A DNA stretch of 64,000 nucleotides, from assembly GCF_003205515.1 (NCBI RefSeq), contig NZ_KZ826482.1, positions 186,001-250,000 on the forward strand, in the 5' to 3' direction. Below are positions 38,104 to 46,262 of this stretch, piece after piece. Numbering within the stretch: the stretch's first letter is position 1; every line of letters begins with the position of its first letter. The notes beneath the pieces were generated by a model. That model ran no database searches and was not told the DNA's origin. It worked only from the letters and a program-made list of their open reading frames with translations. A program made the translations under genes and the position numbers. Source of the stretch: Litorivita pollutaquae. GTDB lineage: Bacteria; Pseudomonadota; Alphaproteobacteria; Rhodobacterales; Rhodobacteraceae.

Positions 38104-38667
38104 ATGCCAACGCGACCCTATGTCATAGATCAGATGATCACAGCCAAAGCGATTGCCGCCCGAATTGAGGCGCTTTGCCGCGAAATAGAGGCCGAATTTT
38201 CGGACACGAAAAAACTCGTCGTCGTCGGATTGCTGCGCGGCTCTTTCGTGTTCATTGCCGATCTGGTCCGCGAACTGGATCTGCCGGTCGAAGTTGATTT
38301 CCTGGAAGCGTCGTCTTATGGAAACGAGATGAAAACCAGCAGAGAAGTCCGCATTCTCAAAGACTTGCGCGGCGAAATTGCCAACCGTGATGTTCTGGTC
38401 GTCGAGGATATAATCGACACCGGCCACACCATGACCCATGTCACCCACCTGCTCGAAAGCCGCCATCCTGCACGGCTCAAGACCATCGCGCTACTGGACA
38501 AACCCAGCCGCCGCGAGGTCGAGTTTCGCGCCGATTGGACCGGCTTTGAAATCCCCGATGAATTTGTCGTCGGCTACGGCATCGATTTTGCACAACGCAA
38601 TCGCAACCTTCCCTTTATCGGCAAGGTGCGATTCACAGATGAAGATAGCCCCGCAACACACGAATAA
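38104..38667 (+). CDS. hpt: Hypoxanthine phosphoribosyltransferase
   Basis: 187-residue type I phosphoribosyltransferase with the PRPP motif [16 protein letters not shown] and the Lys-containing [10 protein letters not shown] before the purine-binding end. It converts hypoxanthine or guanine plus PRPP into IMP or GMP in purine salvage. Length and motif order fit Hpt. It is followed 11 nt later by a short membrane-protein gene. Confidence 0.94.
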   Translation: MPTRPYVIDQMITAKAIAARIEALCREIEAEFSDTKKLVVVGLLRGSFVFIADLVRELDLPVEVDFLEASSYGNEMKTSREVRILKDLRGEIANRDVLVVEDIIDTGHTMTHVTHLLESRHPARLKTIALLDKPSRREVEFRADWTGFEIPDEFVVGYGIDFAQRNRNLPFIGKVRFTDEDSPATHE

Positions 38668-38678
38668 GGCAGATAATT

Positions 38679-38858
38679 ATGAACCCACGCCATCTTCTTC
38701 GCATGGCTAAATGGGCCCGAAAACCGCCCTCGATGCGTCAGGTGAAAATCGGTGTGTCGATCTTGTTGATATGTATGATGATCTTTGCGGTGGAGTATTT
38801 CATCGGTTGGCCGGACGCGCTCACCATGGAGCGCGTGCCAAAATACAAACCCGATTAG
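38679..38858 (+). CDS. Short single-helix membrane protein, unknown
   Basis: 59 residues. A basic N-terminus (RHLLRMAKWARKPPS) is followed by one hydrophobic helix at about residues 26-44 (IGVSILLICMMIFAVEYFI) and a short polar tail. By positive-inside reasoning the N-terminus is cytoplasmic. It sits 11 nt after hpt in the same direction and 6 nt before the convergent lipA stop, filling the gap exactly. The tight packing and sensible topology support a real gene. I recall no function. Confidence 0.7.
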   Translation: MNPRHLLRMAKWARKPPSMRQVKIGVSILLICMMIFAVEYFIGWPDALTMERVPKYKPD

Positions 38859-38864
38859 GCGCGA

Positions 38865-39824
38865 TCACGCCTTGCCTAACTTTGCAAACCGCGCGTCCCG
38901 CAGTTTTGCAAAGTCGTCGCCGGCGTGATAGCTCGACCGCGTCAACGGCGAGGCGGACACCATCAAAAAGCCTTTGCCATAGGCAGCTTTTTCATAGGCC
39001 GCGAATTCATCCGGATGCACGAAGCGGTCCACCGCGTGGTGTTTTGGTGTCGGCTGCAAATATTGGCCGATGGTCAAGAAATCGATATCCGCCGCGCGCA
39101 TATCCTCCATCACCTGCACCACGGCCTGACGGTCTTCTCCGAGGCCAACCATGATGCCGGATTTGGTGAACATCGTCGGATCCAGTTCCTTGACCCGCTG
39201 CAACACACGCAACGAATGGAAATAGCGCGCACCGGGGCGCACTTCGGGGTAGAGCCCCGGCACCGTTTCCAAATTGTGGTTGAACACATCGGGGCGCGCC
39301 TCGACCACGATCTCCACGGCTTCGGGACCACAGCGGATAAAATCCGGCGTCAAAACCTCGATCGTGGTTTTGGGGCTGCGGTGACGGATGGCGCGGATGG
39401 TTTGCGCAAAATGCTCGGCGCCGCCGTCGGCGATATCGTCGCGGTCCACCGAGGTCACAACCACATGATTGAGGCCCAATTTGGCCACCGCATCGGCCAC
39501 ACGGCCCGGTTCAAAGGCATCGAGGTCTTCGGGCGGCTTGCCGGTCGCGATGTTGCAAAAGGTGCAAGCGCGGGTGCAAACCTCGCCCATGATCATCATG
39601 GTGGCGTGGCCTTGGGACCAACATTCACCGGCATTCGGGCATCCCGCCTCTTCGCAGACGGTGACCAATTTATGCTCGCGCATGATGTCACGGGTCTGTT
39701 TATACCCTTCGGATGTCGGCGCTTTGACGCGAATCCAATCGGGTTTGCGCGGCTGTGGATTGTCGGGACGACGCGCCTTTTCAGGGTGGCGCTGCTCGGG
39801 GATTTTCAGATCACGCGGCGACAT
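38865..39824 (-). CDS. lipA: Lipoyl synthase
   Basis: 319-residue radical-SAM enzyme that inserts two sulphur atoms into octanoyl-protein to make lipoyl cofactor. It has both iron-sulphur motifs: the auxiliary-cluster cysteines in [16 protein letters not shown] and the radical-SAM motif [13 protein letters not shown]. The C-terminal SSYHA motif carries the Ser ligand of the auxiliary cluster. Length is typical. Confidence 0.98.
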   Translation of the reverse strand: MSPRDLKIPEQRHPEKARRPDNPQPRKPDWIRVKAPTSEGYKQTRDIMREHKLVTVCEEAGCPNAGECWSQGHATMMIMGEVCTRACTFCNIATGKPPEDLDAFEPGRVADAVAKLGLNHVVVTSVDRDDIADGGAEHFAQTIRAIRHRSPKTTIEVLTPDFIRCGPEAVEIVVEARPDVFNHNLETVPGLYPEVRPGARYFHSLRVLQRVKELDPTMFTKSGIMVGLGEDRQAVVQVMEDMRAADIDFLTIGQYLQPTPKHHAVDRFVHPDEFAAYEKAAYGKGFLMVSASPLTRSSYHAGDDFAKLRDARFAKLGKA

Positions 39825-40129
39825 GGCTGCTCCTTACTGTTGTCTCCATATACGCCCGTCAAAGTAGGCTGTCCAATGCTCAGCGCGCCAAAACGCGCAT
39901 ATCCGCCTTGCCCAAGCACCGCCAAATCCCGTGGGGGGCTTTGTATATCGCTTATTTTGCACGCAATCCGCCGCCGATGGCACCGTCCCCGCGCCCTGCC
40001 CGCAGCCGGCTTCGCTCTCGCAGCATTATTTGCCGCAGGCGCATTGAAACCCTGATTAGAATCGCTCTAAACACAGATCGAACCTTTTGGCCTGCCGCTC
40101 GCGCGGGCACTTATTACAGGAGCACAATT
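39825..40129. other. Intergenic region between lipA and peroxiredoxin
   Basis: About 305 bases shared by divergent promoters. It contains an iron-control-like inverted repeat (40056-40070). A 59-codon frame starts at an ATG near 39877 but has no ribosome site and an Arg/Pro-rich unconvincing product, so no gene is called. Confidence 0.5.
40056..40070. promoter_or_regulatory. Irr-type (iron control element) candidate box
   Basis: TTAGAATCGCTCTAA, close to the alphaproteobacterial Irr consensus TTAGAA-N3-TTCTAA with one mismatch. It lies 60 nt before the peroxiredoxin start, in promoter position. Confidence 0.4.
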
Positions 40130-40678
40130 ATGATTGCCGGAGCAAAACTTCCCAATGTGACCTTCCACACACGCGTGCGTGACGACTCCATCGGTGGGTC
40201 CAACCCGTTTCGTTGGCAGGACATGACCACAGAGGATTATTTCGCCGGCAAACGCGTGGTCCTCTTTTCGCTTCCCGGCGCTTTCACGCCGACCTGCTCG
40301 ACCTATCAACTCCCTGGTTTCGAAGACAATTTTGAAAAGTTTCAGGAAATGGGCATCGACGCGATCTATTGCATGTCGGTCAACGACAGCTTTGTGATGA
40401 ACAAATGGGCCGAGAGCCAGGGTATCAAAAACGTCAAAGTCATCCCGGACGGATCGGGTGAATTCACCCGCCGTGCGGGGATGTTGGTGCGCAAGGACAA
40501 TCTCGGCTTTGGCCTGCGCTCGTGGCGCTATGCCGCCGTGGTCAACAATGGCGTGGTCGAAGCATGGTTCGAAGAGCCGGGCCTGTGTGACAACCACGGC
40601 GAGGATCCCTATGGTGAAAGCTCCCCTGAGAACGTGATGAAATACCTCGAAACGGCGGCTTCCGTCGCCGCCCAATAG
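40130..40678 (+). CDS. Peroxiredoxin (Prx5/AhpC-TSA type)
   Basis: 182-residue atypical peroxiredoxin with peroxidatic Cys56 in the PGAFTPTCSTYQLPGF motif. The SVNDSFVMNKWAE segment and the GRSWRYAAVV-like region (LRSWRYAAVVNNG) are typical of the Prx5 subfamily. It reduces hydrogen peroxide and alkyl peroxides in the cytosol using glutathione or thioredoxin. GGAG precedes the start. Neighbours oxyR and katA support a peroxide-defence role. Confidence 0.93.
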   Translation: MIAGAKLPNVTFHTRVRDDSIGGSNPFRWQDMTTEDYFAGKRVVLFSLPGAFTPTCSTYQLPGFEDNFEKFQEMGIDAIYCMSVNDSFVMNKWAESQGIKNVKVIPDGSGEFTRRAGMLVRKDNLGFGLRSWRYAAVVNNGVVEAWFEEPGLCDNHGEDPYGESSPENVMKYLETAASVAAQ

Positions 40679-40692
40679 GTAGGCAGACGGTG

Positions 40693-40708
40693 CAGACCGA
40701 ACGGTCCA
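40693..40708. repeat. Dispersed palindrome copy 10
   Basis: CAGACCGAACGGTCCA, 14 nt after the peroxiredoxin stop and before the terminator, between convergent genes. Confidence 0.8.
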
Positions 40709-40723
40709 ATCCCAAAATAGTGC

Positions 40724-40759
40724 AAACACCCGTGCCCCTTATCCGGCGCGGGTGTTTTT
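40724..40759 (+). terminator. Terminator after peroxiredoxin gene
   Basis: Stem AAACACCCG-GCC (40724-40736) with GGC-CGGGTGTTT (40745-40757), one mismatch, 8-nt loop, ending in a T-run of five. Confidence 0.85.
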
Positions 40760-40785
40760 CATTGATCGCGTAAAATTGATCCGGA

Positions 40786-41709
40786 TCACACCGCCGCACG
40801 GCAGGTGGCGGTCAATCCGGCCCCCACTTGCGCCAGCAAGCTCGCCAGATTCTCGAACCAATCGCTCGCCCCGCTGCCATGACGACGCAGCAGGGCAATC
40901 TGCCGCGCCGGTTCGGGTGCCGCAAACCGGATCAACCGCATCTGCGGTGCCGACAGTTGTTCCGATAGCGCCGCGATTTCCGGCATTAAGGTCAATCCGA
41001 ACCCCGCCTCGACCAAACGCGCCAATGTCGCCAAAGAAGAAGCGCCGGTGTTGATCTGCCCCGCCGCGTGCCCGCAGACCTCGAGCGCCTGATCGGTCAG
41101 GCAATGGCCATCTTCAAGCAACATCAATTGTGTCGGCTCCAACGCACGCGGGCGCAAGGATTCTGCCTGCGCTCCCAATGCGGCCAAGCGCGCCTCGGAC
41201 CCTGCCAATAAAAACCGATCTTCGAACAAGGGCACCGCTTCAAGCCCCTCGGCCGCGATCGGCATCGCCATCACCGCTGCGTCCAATGTGCCGTCTAACA
41301 ACTGCGCCACCAACCGTTCGGTTTTGCCTTCGATAACTTTCACATCCAAAGACAGGTCATGCGCCCGCATCTGTGCCAAGGCTTGGGGCAAAAGATAGGG
41401 CGCCACGGTGGGGATCACGCCGAACCGCAACTCCCCCGACAATCCGCCACGCCAACGGGCCATTTGGACCAATCGGTCCACCTCGAACAACGCTCTTTCT
41501 GCTTGGGCCAAGGCTTGTCGTCCGAAAGGCGTCAGCACCACATCGCGGGCGTGCCGCTCGACCAAAGGTGCACCCAATGTCGCCTCCAGCTCGCGAATCT
41601 GCACCGATAAGGCCGGTTGCGAGATATGCACCATTTGTGCGGCGCGACCGAAATGGCGCGCGGCGGCCAGGGCTTTGAAATAGGTCAATTGGCGCAGGGT
41701 GATATTCAT
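40786..41709 (-). CDS. oxyR: OxyR-type LysR regulator of peroxide response
   Basis: 307 residues. LysR helix-turn-helix at residues 1-60 ([26 protein letters not shown]), then the effector domain. Two cysteines, Cys203 and Cys212 ([12 protein letters not shown]), have the same 9-residue spacing as the redox pair of E. coli OxyR, supporting peroxide sensing by disulphide formation. It is divergent from katA, with an LTTR-type inverted repeat in the shared region. It carries an internal palindrome copy. Confidence 0.92.
   Translation of the reverse strand: MNITLRQLTYFKALAAARHFGRAAQMVHISQPALSVQIRELEATLGAPLVERHARDVVLTPFGRQALAQAERALFEVDRLVQMARWRGGLSGELRFGVIPTVAPYLLPQALAQMRAHDLSLDVKVIEGKTERLVAQLLDGTLDAAVMAMPIAAEGLEAVPLFEDRFLLAGSEARLAALGAQAESLRPRALEPTQLMLLEDGHCLTDQALEVCGHAAGQINTGASSLATLARLVEAGFGLTLMPEIAALSEQLSAPQMRLIRFAAPEPARQIALLRRHGSGASDWFENLASLLAQVGAGLTATCRAAV
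41465..41480. repeat. Dispersed palindrome copy 11, inside oxyR
   Basis: TGGACCAATCGGTCCA, a full match to the consensus within coding sequence; it spells Val-Asp-Arg-Leu-Val-Gln, nearly the same peptide as the ntrY copy. Confidence 0.75.
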
Positions 41710-41713
41710 AACT

Positions 41714-41738
41714 TATTCCTATCAATGGAAGAGGAATA
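41714..41738. promoter_or_regulatory. Candidate OxyR binding site (T-N11-A)
   Basis: Inverted repeat TATTCCT-N11-AGGAATA between oxyR and katA, fitting the LysR-family T-N11-A rule. It begins 4 nt upstream of the oxyR start and lies about 84 nt before katA. A possible katA -10 (TATACA) is at 41771-41776. It could serve autorepression and katA activation. Confidence 0.5.
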
Positions 41739-41821
41739 TGCAATTGGAAATTATTGCTCCAATCCTGCCTTATACAGCCAAGCATCATGCTCAGCCACAT
41801 ATCCTATGGAGGACGCCAGAT

Positions 41822-43315
41822 ATGACACACCGCCTGACAACCACCGCCGGCGCACCGGTCACCAGCAACGCCAACAGCCAAACCGCTGGGGAACGCGGTC
41901 CGGTTCTGCTGCAAGATTATCAATTGCTCGAAAAACTGGCCCATCAAAACCGCGAACGTATTCCAGAACGTGTGGTCCATGCCAAAGGTTGGGGGCTTGA
42001 GGGCAAATTCACCGTCACCCATGACATCACACAATACACCTGTGCCAAAGTCTTCAAACCCGGTACCACCACCGATGTTTTGTCCCGTTGGTCCACTGTG
42101 GCGGGCGAGCAAGGCGCCGCAGATGCCGAACGCGACGTGCGCGGATTTAGCCTTAAATTCTATACCGAGGATGGCAATTGGGACGTCGTAGGCAACAACA
42201 CTCCGGTATTTTTCCTGCGCGACGCGATGAAATTCCCCGACTTTATCCGCACCCAAAAACGCCACCCGAAAACCAATCTGCGCAGCCCCGAAGCGATGTT
42301 TGATTTTTGGGCCGCACAACCCGAATGCGTCCATCAGGTCACGATCCTGATGTCGGATCGGGGCATTCCGGTGAACCCGATGCGGATGAACGGTTATGGC
42401 AGCCACACCTATAGCCTTTGGAATGAAAAGGGCGAACGCTATTGGGTGAAATTCCATTTCAAAACCCAACAAGGCCACGCCCATTACACCAATGCCGAAG
42501 CCGAGACTTTGATTGGCAAGACCCGCGAGAGCTATCAAGAGGATCTTGTAAATGCGATTGGTGGCGGCGACTTCCCCAAGTGGACGCTCTATATCCAAGT
42601 GATGCCCGAAGCCGATGCCGGCAAACAGGCCTATAACCCCTTCGATTTGACCAAAGTATGGCCGCATGGCGATTACCCGTTGATCGAAGTCGGCGAATTG
42701 GAGATGAACAAAGTCCCCGAAAACTATTTCCAGATGGTCGAAAACGCTGCGTTTAGCCCGTCCAACGTGGTTCCGGGAATCGGGTTCAGCCCCGACAAAA
42801 TGTTGCAGGGCCGTATTTTCTCTTACGCCGATGCGCACCGCTATCGGTTGGGCACCCATTATGAGGCCCTGCCCGCGAATGCCCCGAAAGCAGCCACGAT
42901 GCAGCACTATCACAAAGATGGCTCCATGCGATTTTTCACCAATGATTTTGGCAATCCCGATGCCTATTACGAACCGAACCAATTCGACGGGCCGACCGCG
43001 CAGCCGGAGTTCGTGGAACCGCCGCTGCGGATTGACGGTGATGCAGACAGGTATGCGGTTGAGGATAACGAGGCCGATTACGTTCAGCCGCGCGCCTTGT
43101 TCAACATGTTCGACGCGGAGCAAAAACAACGGCTGTTCAATAACTACGCGGCGGCCATGGGCCCGTGCTCTGACGGTGTGAAAGAACGCTGGTATGCGGT
43201 GTTGGAACGCGTGCATCCAGACTATGCCGCCGGTGTTCGCGCCGCCAATGAAGCACAAAACAGCGACGTCAATGCGGTGCCGGTGACCAACGAATCGCCG
43301 GTCCCCAAAGGCTAG
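41822..43315 (+). CDS. katA: Monofunctional haem catalase (small subunit, clade 3)
   Basis: 497 residues. Active-site His in ERVVHAKG, the Asn-containing [13 protein letters not shown], and the proximal haem-ligand Tyr in [14 protein letters not shown]. Length matches clade-3 small-subunit catalases that convert hydrogen peroxide to water and oxygen. GGAGG lies 9 nt before the ATG. Divergent from oxyR. The frame upstream of 41822 is open but has no ribosome site. Confidence 0.96.
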   Translation: MTHRLTTTAGAPVTSNANSQTAGERGPVLLQDYQLLEKLAHQNRERIPERVVHAKGWGLEGKFTVTHDITQYTCAKVFKPGTTTDVLSRWSTVAGEQGAADAERDVRGFSLKFYTEDGNWDVVGNNTPVFFLRDAMKFPDFIRTQKRHPKTNLRSPEAMFDFWAAQPECVHQVTILMSDRGIPVNPMRMNGYGSHTYSLWNEKGERYWVKFHFKTQQGHAHYTNAEAETLIGKTRESYQEDLVNAIGGGDFPKWTLYIQVMPEADAGKQAYNPFDLTKVWPHGDYPLIEVGELEMNKVPENYFQMVENAAFSPSNVVPGIGFSPDKMLQGRIFSYADAHRYRLGTHYEALPANAPKAATMQHYHKDGSMRFFTNDFGNPDAYYEPNQFDGPTAQPEFVEPPLRIDGDADRYAVEDNEADYVQPRALFNMFDAEQKQRLFNNYAAAMGPCSDGVKERWYAVLERVHPDYAAGVRAANEAQNSDVNAVPVTNESPVPKG

Positions 43316-43333
43316 ACGTCCATAGGATCGACT

Positions 43334-43349
43334 GGGACCATTCGGTCCA
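43334..43349. repeat. Dispersed palindrome copy 12
   Basis: GGGACCATTCGGTCCA, 18 nt after the katA stop. Confidence 0.75.
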
Positions 43350-43499
43350 ACACAAAACGAAGGCCGCGGCGGCATCCTGCCCTGCGGCCTTTACCTATTG
43401 AAACGGTTATAAAGTGCAGTTGCGAGTCGCTCTCGGTTGCGCCTCGGCCCCCATCGCTTAAGACTTGCCTCCATCGCCCGACACAGCCAAGGAGCCGAC

Positions 43500-44231
43500 A
43501 TGACATTTGATTGGACCGCACATCGCCGCGAAGCGCATGCACTTGGCCGCACACAGGAATTTCTCAAACAGATCATCTATGGCGGTAATGACGGCATCGT
43601 CACGACTTTTGCCATCGTTGCCGGATTCGCCGGGGCGGCGGCCGATGGCGCCGGGCAAATCGGCGCTGTGGCGGTTTTGGTCTTCGGGCTTGCCAATCTT
43701 TTTGCTGATGCGGTGTCGATGGGACTTGGCGAATTCCTATCCACCCGATCGCAACATGATCTTTACCGCGCCCGGCGTAACAGCGAATTGCACGAAATCG
43801 AGGTAAACCCTGCCCAAGAGCGCTATGAAATGGTTCATATCCTACGGCAACGCGGCCTGCCCGACGAAGAGGCGGAAGCCACAGCGGACATCATGTTACG
43901 CCATCCGGACATGATGGCCGATTTGATGATGACCTATGAATTCGGCATGCATGATCCAGCCGAGGAAAACCCCGCGATCAATGGCTTTGTTACATTTTGC
44001 AGCTTCGTGGTTTTTGGATCCGTGCCGCTTATGCCCTATTTCCTGACGGAGCCGACCCCTGCCACCTTCATCCACTCGGTGATGACGACAGCAGGGGCAT
44101 TGGTTGCGCTCGGGCTATTGCGGTGGAATGCCACGGGGGAGCCTTTGCATCGCTCTGTAGGTGAAACCGTCTTGGTCGGGACGGTATGCGCCGTGGTGGC
44201 TTACGGTGTTGGAATGTTGGTCGGCGGTTAA
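43500..44231 (+). CDS. VIT1/CCC1-family iron or manganese transporter
   Basis: 243 residues. N-terminal helix with FLKQIIYGGNDGIVTTFAIV and then DAVSMGLGEFLSTRSQ are the family hallmarks. A cytosolic charged domain follows (about residues 85-150), then two or three further helices. Members move Fe2+ or Mn2+ out of the cytosol, or into vacuoles in eukaryotes. AAGGAG lies just before the ATG. The place next to katA and oxyR suggests a role in limiting free iron under peroxide stress, which is inference. Confidence 0.9.
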   Translation: MTFDWTAHRREAHALGRTQEFLKQIIYGGNDGIVTTFAIVAGFAGAAADGAGQIGAVAVLVFGLANLFADAVSMGLGEFLSTRSQHDLYRARRNSELHEIEVNPAQERYEMVHILRQRGLPDEEAEATADIMLRHPDMMADLMMTYEFGMHDPAEENPAINGFVTFCSFVVFGSVPLMPYFLTEPTPATFIHSVMTTAGALVALGLLRWNATGEPLHRSVGETVLVGTVCAVVAYGVGMLVGG

Positions 44232-45361
44232 CCGATCATTGCGCCCGCGTCTCCCAGATCATCATAGTGCCGCTTGAGCCGTTGCAACGCGATGCGCAAC
44301 ACGATCTTGCCAGACCGCGCGGACCATCCCATGCGTTTCTCGGCAGCCTCAAGCCCCTCGAGATAACAACAGCAGCGCAGCGCCACATCGCCAAGCCCCG
44401 GACCGAGGTCTTTGAGCGCGCCCATCACCCGCGCTTTGGCGGCGTCCGATCCGGCGCTGCCCCCGCTTGGACCAGGCGATCCCTGCACGCCGCCAGTCAA
44501 GAACCGCTCCCAATCCTGCGTTACCCGCGTTCCCATTTGAGCCAATTCAAAATCTTCGCGCAAACGCTCACCTGCACGCACCAAGCTGTCCTCCAAGAAT
44601 GGAGAGCCATCCTTGTCGCGACGGCGCGCCAGAGCAACCAGAGGACTCTCCCCCAGATTGTATCGCACACGGCGCGGTTTGCCATCATCTTCCGGCATGT
44701 CTTCGCGTGTTTCACCCCAAGGCATTTGCGTGCCTTCAAAGGGGGTTTGCGCCTCGGCAAAACCAGTCGCGGCATTTTCGGCGCTGGCGATCAGATGGTT
44801 GAGCGCATTACGCCCCGCCGCCGTGATATGATAGCGTGAAATCCGCCCGGGTGCCTTGCAGACAATCCAGTCTTTGAGCGCCATCGCACGTGCAACATTG
44901 CGATCCACCACCGCCGTGCGCGTGGTGCGCCCGTCTTCGGTGTCGCGCACGACCACAGCTTTATCCATTTCAGCGGCAACCGCTAAAACGGCGCCGTTTT
45001 CGCACAAGCGCCGCAGGATTCGCCGGCCATCACAGGCCAGCACTTCCTCGCTCGGTGCGGTCTCGTCGCAGATCCCGTTTTCCTTCATAGCAGCGGTTTC
45101 CTTTCCATCAAAACCGGGGTTTGAGGGAAAATGAATACGGCCGAGAGAACGTAAGGCTTCGTCCACCAACAGATCGTCGCGCAGGTTTTCAAACCGCCGA
45201 ATCTGTCTTAGTACGGTTGAGGCATGGCACCCTTCGGCACGCGCCAGAGCACGGATCGAAAGACCCGCTTCAGTATGTTTTAGGTAGCGTTTCGCCGCCT
45301 GTGGCACCCAAGTCGGCATCCGCGCCGATCTGTGTTTGGTGGACGCTGTCGTCTCCAGCAT
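44228..45361 (-). CDS. DUF6456 domain protein with helix-turn-helix (Rhodobacterales)
   Basis: 377 residues. The N-terminal part contains a putative helix-turn-helix (GLSIRALARAEGCHASTVLRQIRRFE, about residues 33-58). The C-terminal half matches DUF6456 as I recall it: GESPLVALARRRDKDG, then the CCCYLEGLEAAEKRMGW region. It is probably a DNA-binding regulator of unknown target. The stop overlaps the convergent VIT gene by 4 nt. AGGGGA precedes the start. It is divergent from the DUF6477 gene across a 258-nt AT-rich gap. Confidence 0.72.
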   Translation of the reverse strand: MLETTASTKHRSARMPTWVPQAAKRYLKHTEAGLSIRALARAEGCHASTVLRQIRRFENLRDDLLVDEALRSLGRIHFPSNPGFDGKETAAMKENGICDETAPSEEVLACDGRRILRRLCENGAVLAVAAEMDKAVVVRDTEDGRTTRTAVVDRNVARAMALKDWIVCKAPGRISRYHITAAGRNALNHLIASAENAATGFAEAQTPFEGTQMPWGETREDMPEDDGKPRRVRYNLGESPLVALARRRDKDGSPFLEDSLVRAGERLREDFELAQMGTRVTQDWERFLTGGVQGSPGPSGGSAGSDAAKARVMGALKDLGPGLGDVALRCCCYLEGLEAAEKRMGWSARSGKIVLRIALQRLKRHYDDLGDAGAMIG

Positions 45362-45439
45362 AATTCATCCCCTATTATTCTGGAAAATAGTGGCCTGCGG
45401 GCTGCCCCCAGCTTTCTACACAACCTAAAGCTTAATTGG

Positions 45440-45454
45440 TTACCCGTAGGTTAA
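45440..45454. promoter_or_regulatory. CtrA-like half-matching site between DUF6456 and DUF6477
   Basis: TTAC-N7-TTAA, one mismatch from the CtrA consensus TTAA-N7-TTAA, in the AT-rich divergent gap. Weak on its own; the gap also holds a run of A/T (45455-45505) that could contain promoters for both genes. Confidence 0.25.
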
Positions 45455-45619
45455 TATTTTCGCAATCTTCATCATGGTTGATAAAAGATAAATAAATTCA
45501 AAGGCTACGTACGGTCTACCCGCCTCCGCGCAACACCCGCTTAAGTTGTGCAAGAGTTTTTTCATCATGTCGCATAATTGACGCATAAGACGTCCGCGAC
45601 CCTAAGAATGGGAAGACCA

Positions 45620-45907
45620 ATGCAAGATATCCTCGGTATGCTCACCACTCTCCGCCGCCCTCGTCTTTTGATCCGTGCCGCGCGCATCGGAATGGAGGAT
45701 TACCGCCGCGATCACCACCTGCGCCGCCTGCTTGGGCACGGTGCGCTGCCGCGCAGCGGCGCCGCCCTGCTCCGGTTGATGGAGATGGAAGCCGATCTCA
45801 ACGATCTGCGCCGCCAAAGCAACGCGTCCTATTCGGTGATCAATCACGTGGACCTGCTGATTGCGATGATGGCAGAGGCGCAAATCCTGCGGAATACTGC
45901 CGGATAA
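45620..45907 (+). CDS. DUF6477 family small protein
   Basis: 95 residues: MQDILGMLTTLRRPRLLIRA, then arginine-rich helices (GMEDYRRDHHLRRLLG) and a final helical stretch. It matches what I recall as DUF6477, a small Rhodobacterales family of unknown function. No signal peptide or membrane helix; the high basic content suggests nucleic-acid or protein contact. GGAAG lies 6 nt before the ATG; an ATG 12 nt upstream is also in frame. Confidence 0.65.
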   Translation: MQDILGMLTTLRRPRLLIRAARIGMEDYRRDHHLRRLLGHGALPRSGAALLRLMEMEADLNDLRRQSNASYSVINHVDLLIAMMAEAQILRNTAG

Positions 45908-46262
45908 ACACCGCCAGCCGATGATTGGCCTGTTTCAACACGGTACGGGGTGGCTTCTTCGCCGCCCCGAACCGTTTCTGCACGGGCCACCCGATACGGT
46001 CATAACACCAGCCAATGGCCGCCATCGCAGAACACAGCATCGGCGTCGCGCGGGGGGCTAACCGCCGCGACTATGATCGATATACCCAAAAAGAAACAAC
46101 GCGCCGATATTCGATCGATATCGCAACGGCACAGATCGGCGGCTCCGAGCACAGGGGAAGCCACATTCATCATCCCGCTGGGACGCGGCGAAAGACCACT
46201 GGAGTGTGCCAAACCCAACAGCGCGCGAAACCATTAACGGCGGATTGGGGCGCCCCATCACA
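45908..46262. other. Intergenic stretch without supportable gene
   Basis: About 355 bases. A 54-codon frame starts at 46073 (Lys/Arg-rich then unstructured) and a 66-codon frame runs on the minus strand, but neither has a ribosome site or recognisable family. It may be decayed coding sequence. A near-palindrome CGATAT...ATATCG occurs around 46110-46130. Confidence 0.35.

Noticed and set aside
41804-43375. 523-codon open frame antisense to katA
   Set aside because: Shadow frame; catalase motifs are on the plus strand.
46073-46237. 54-codon plus-strand frame in the gap before the MttB-like gene
   Set aside because: No ribosome site and no recognisable family; kept only as a note on the gap.
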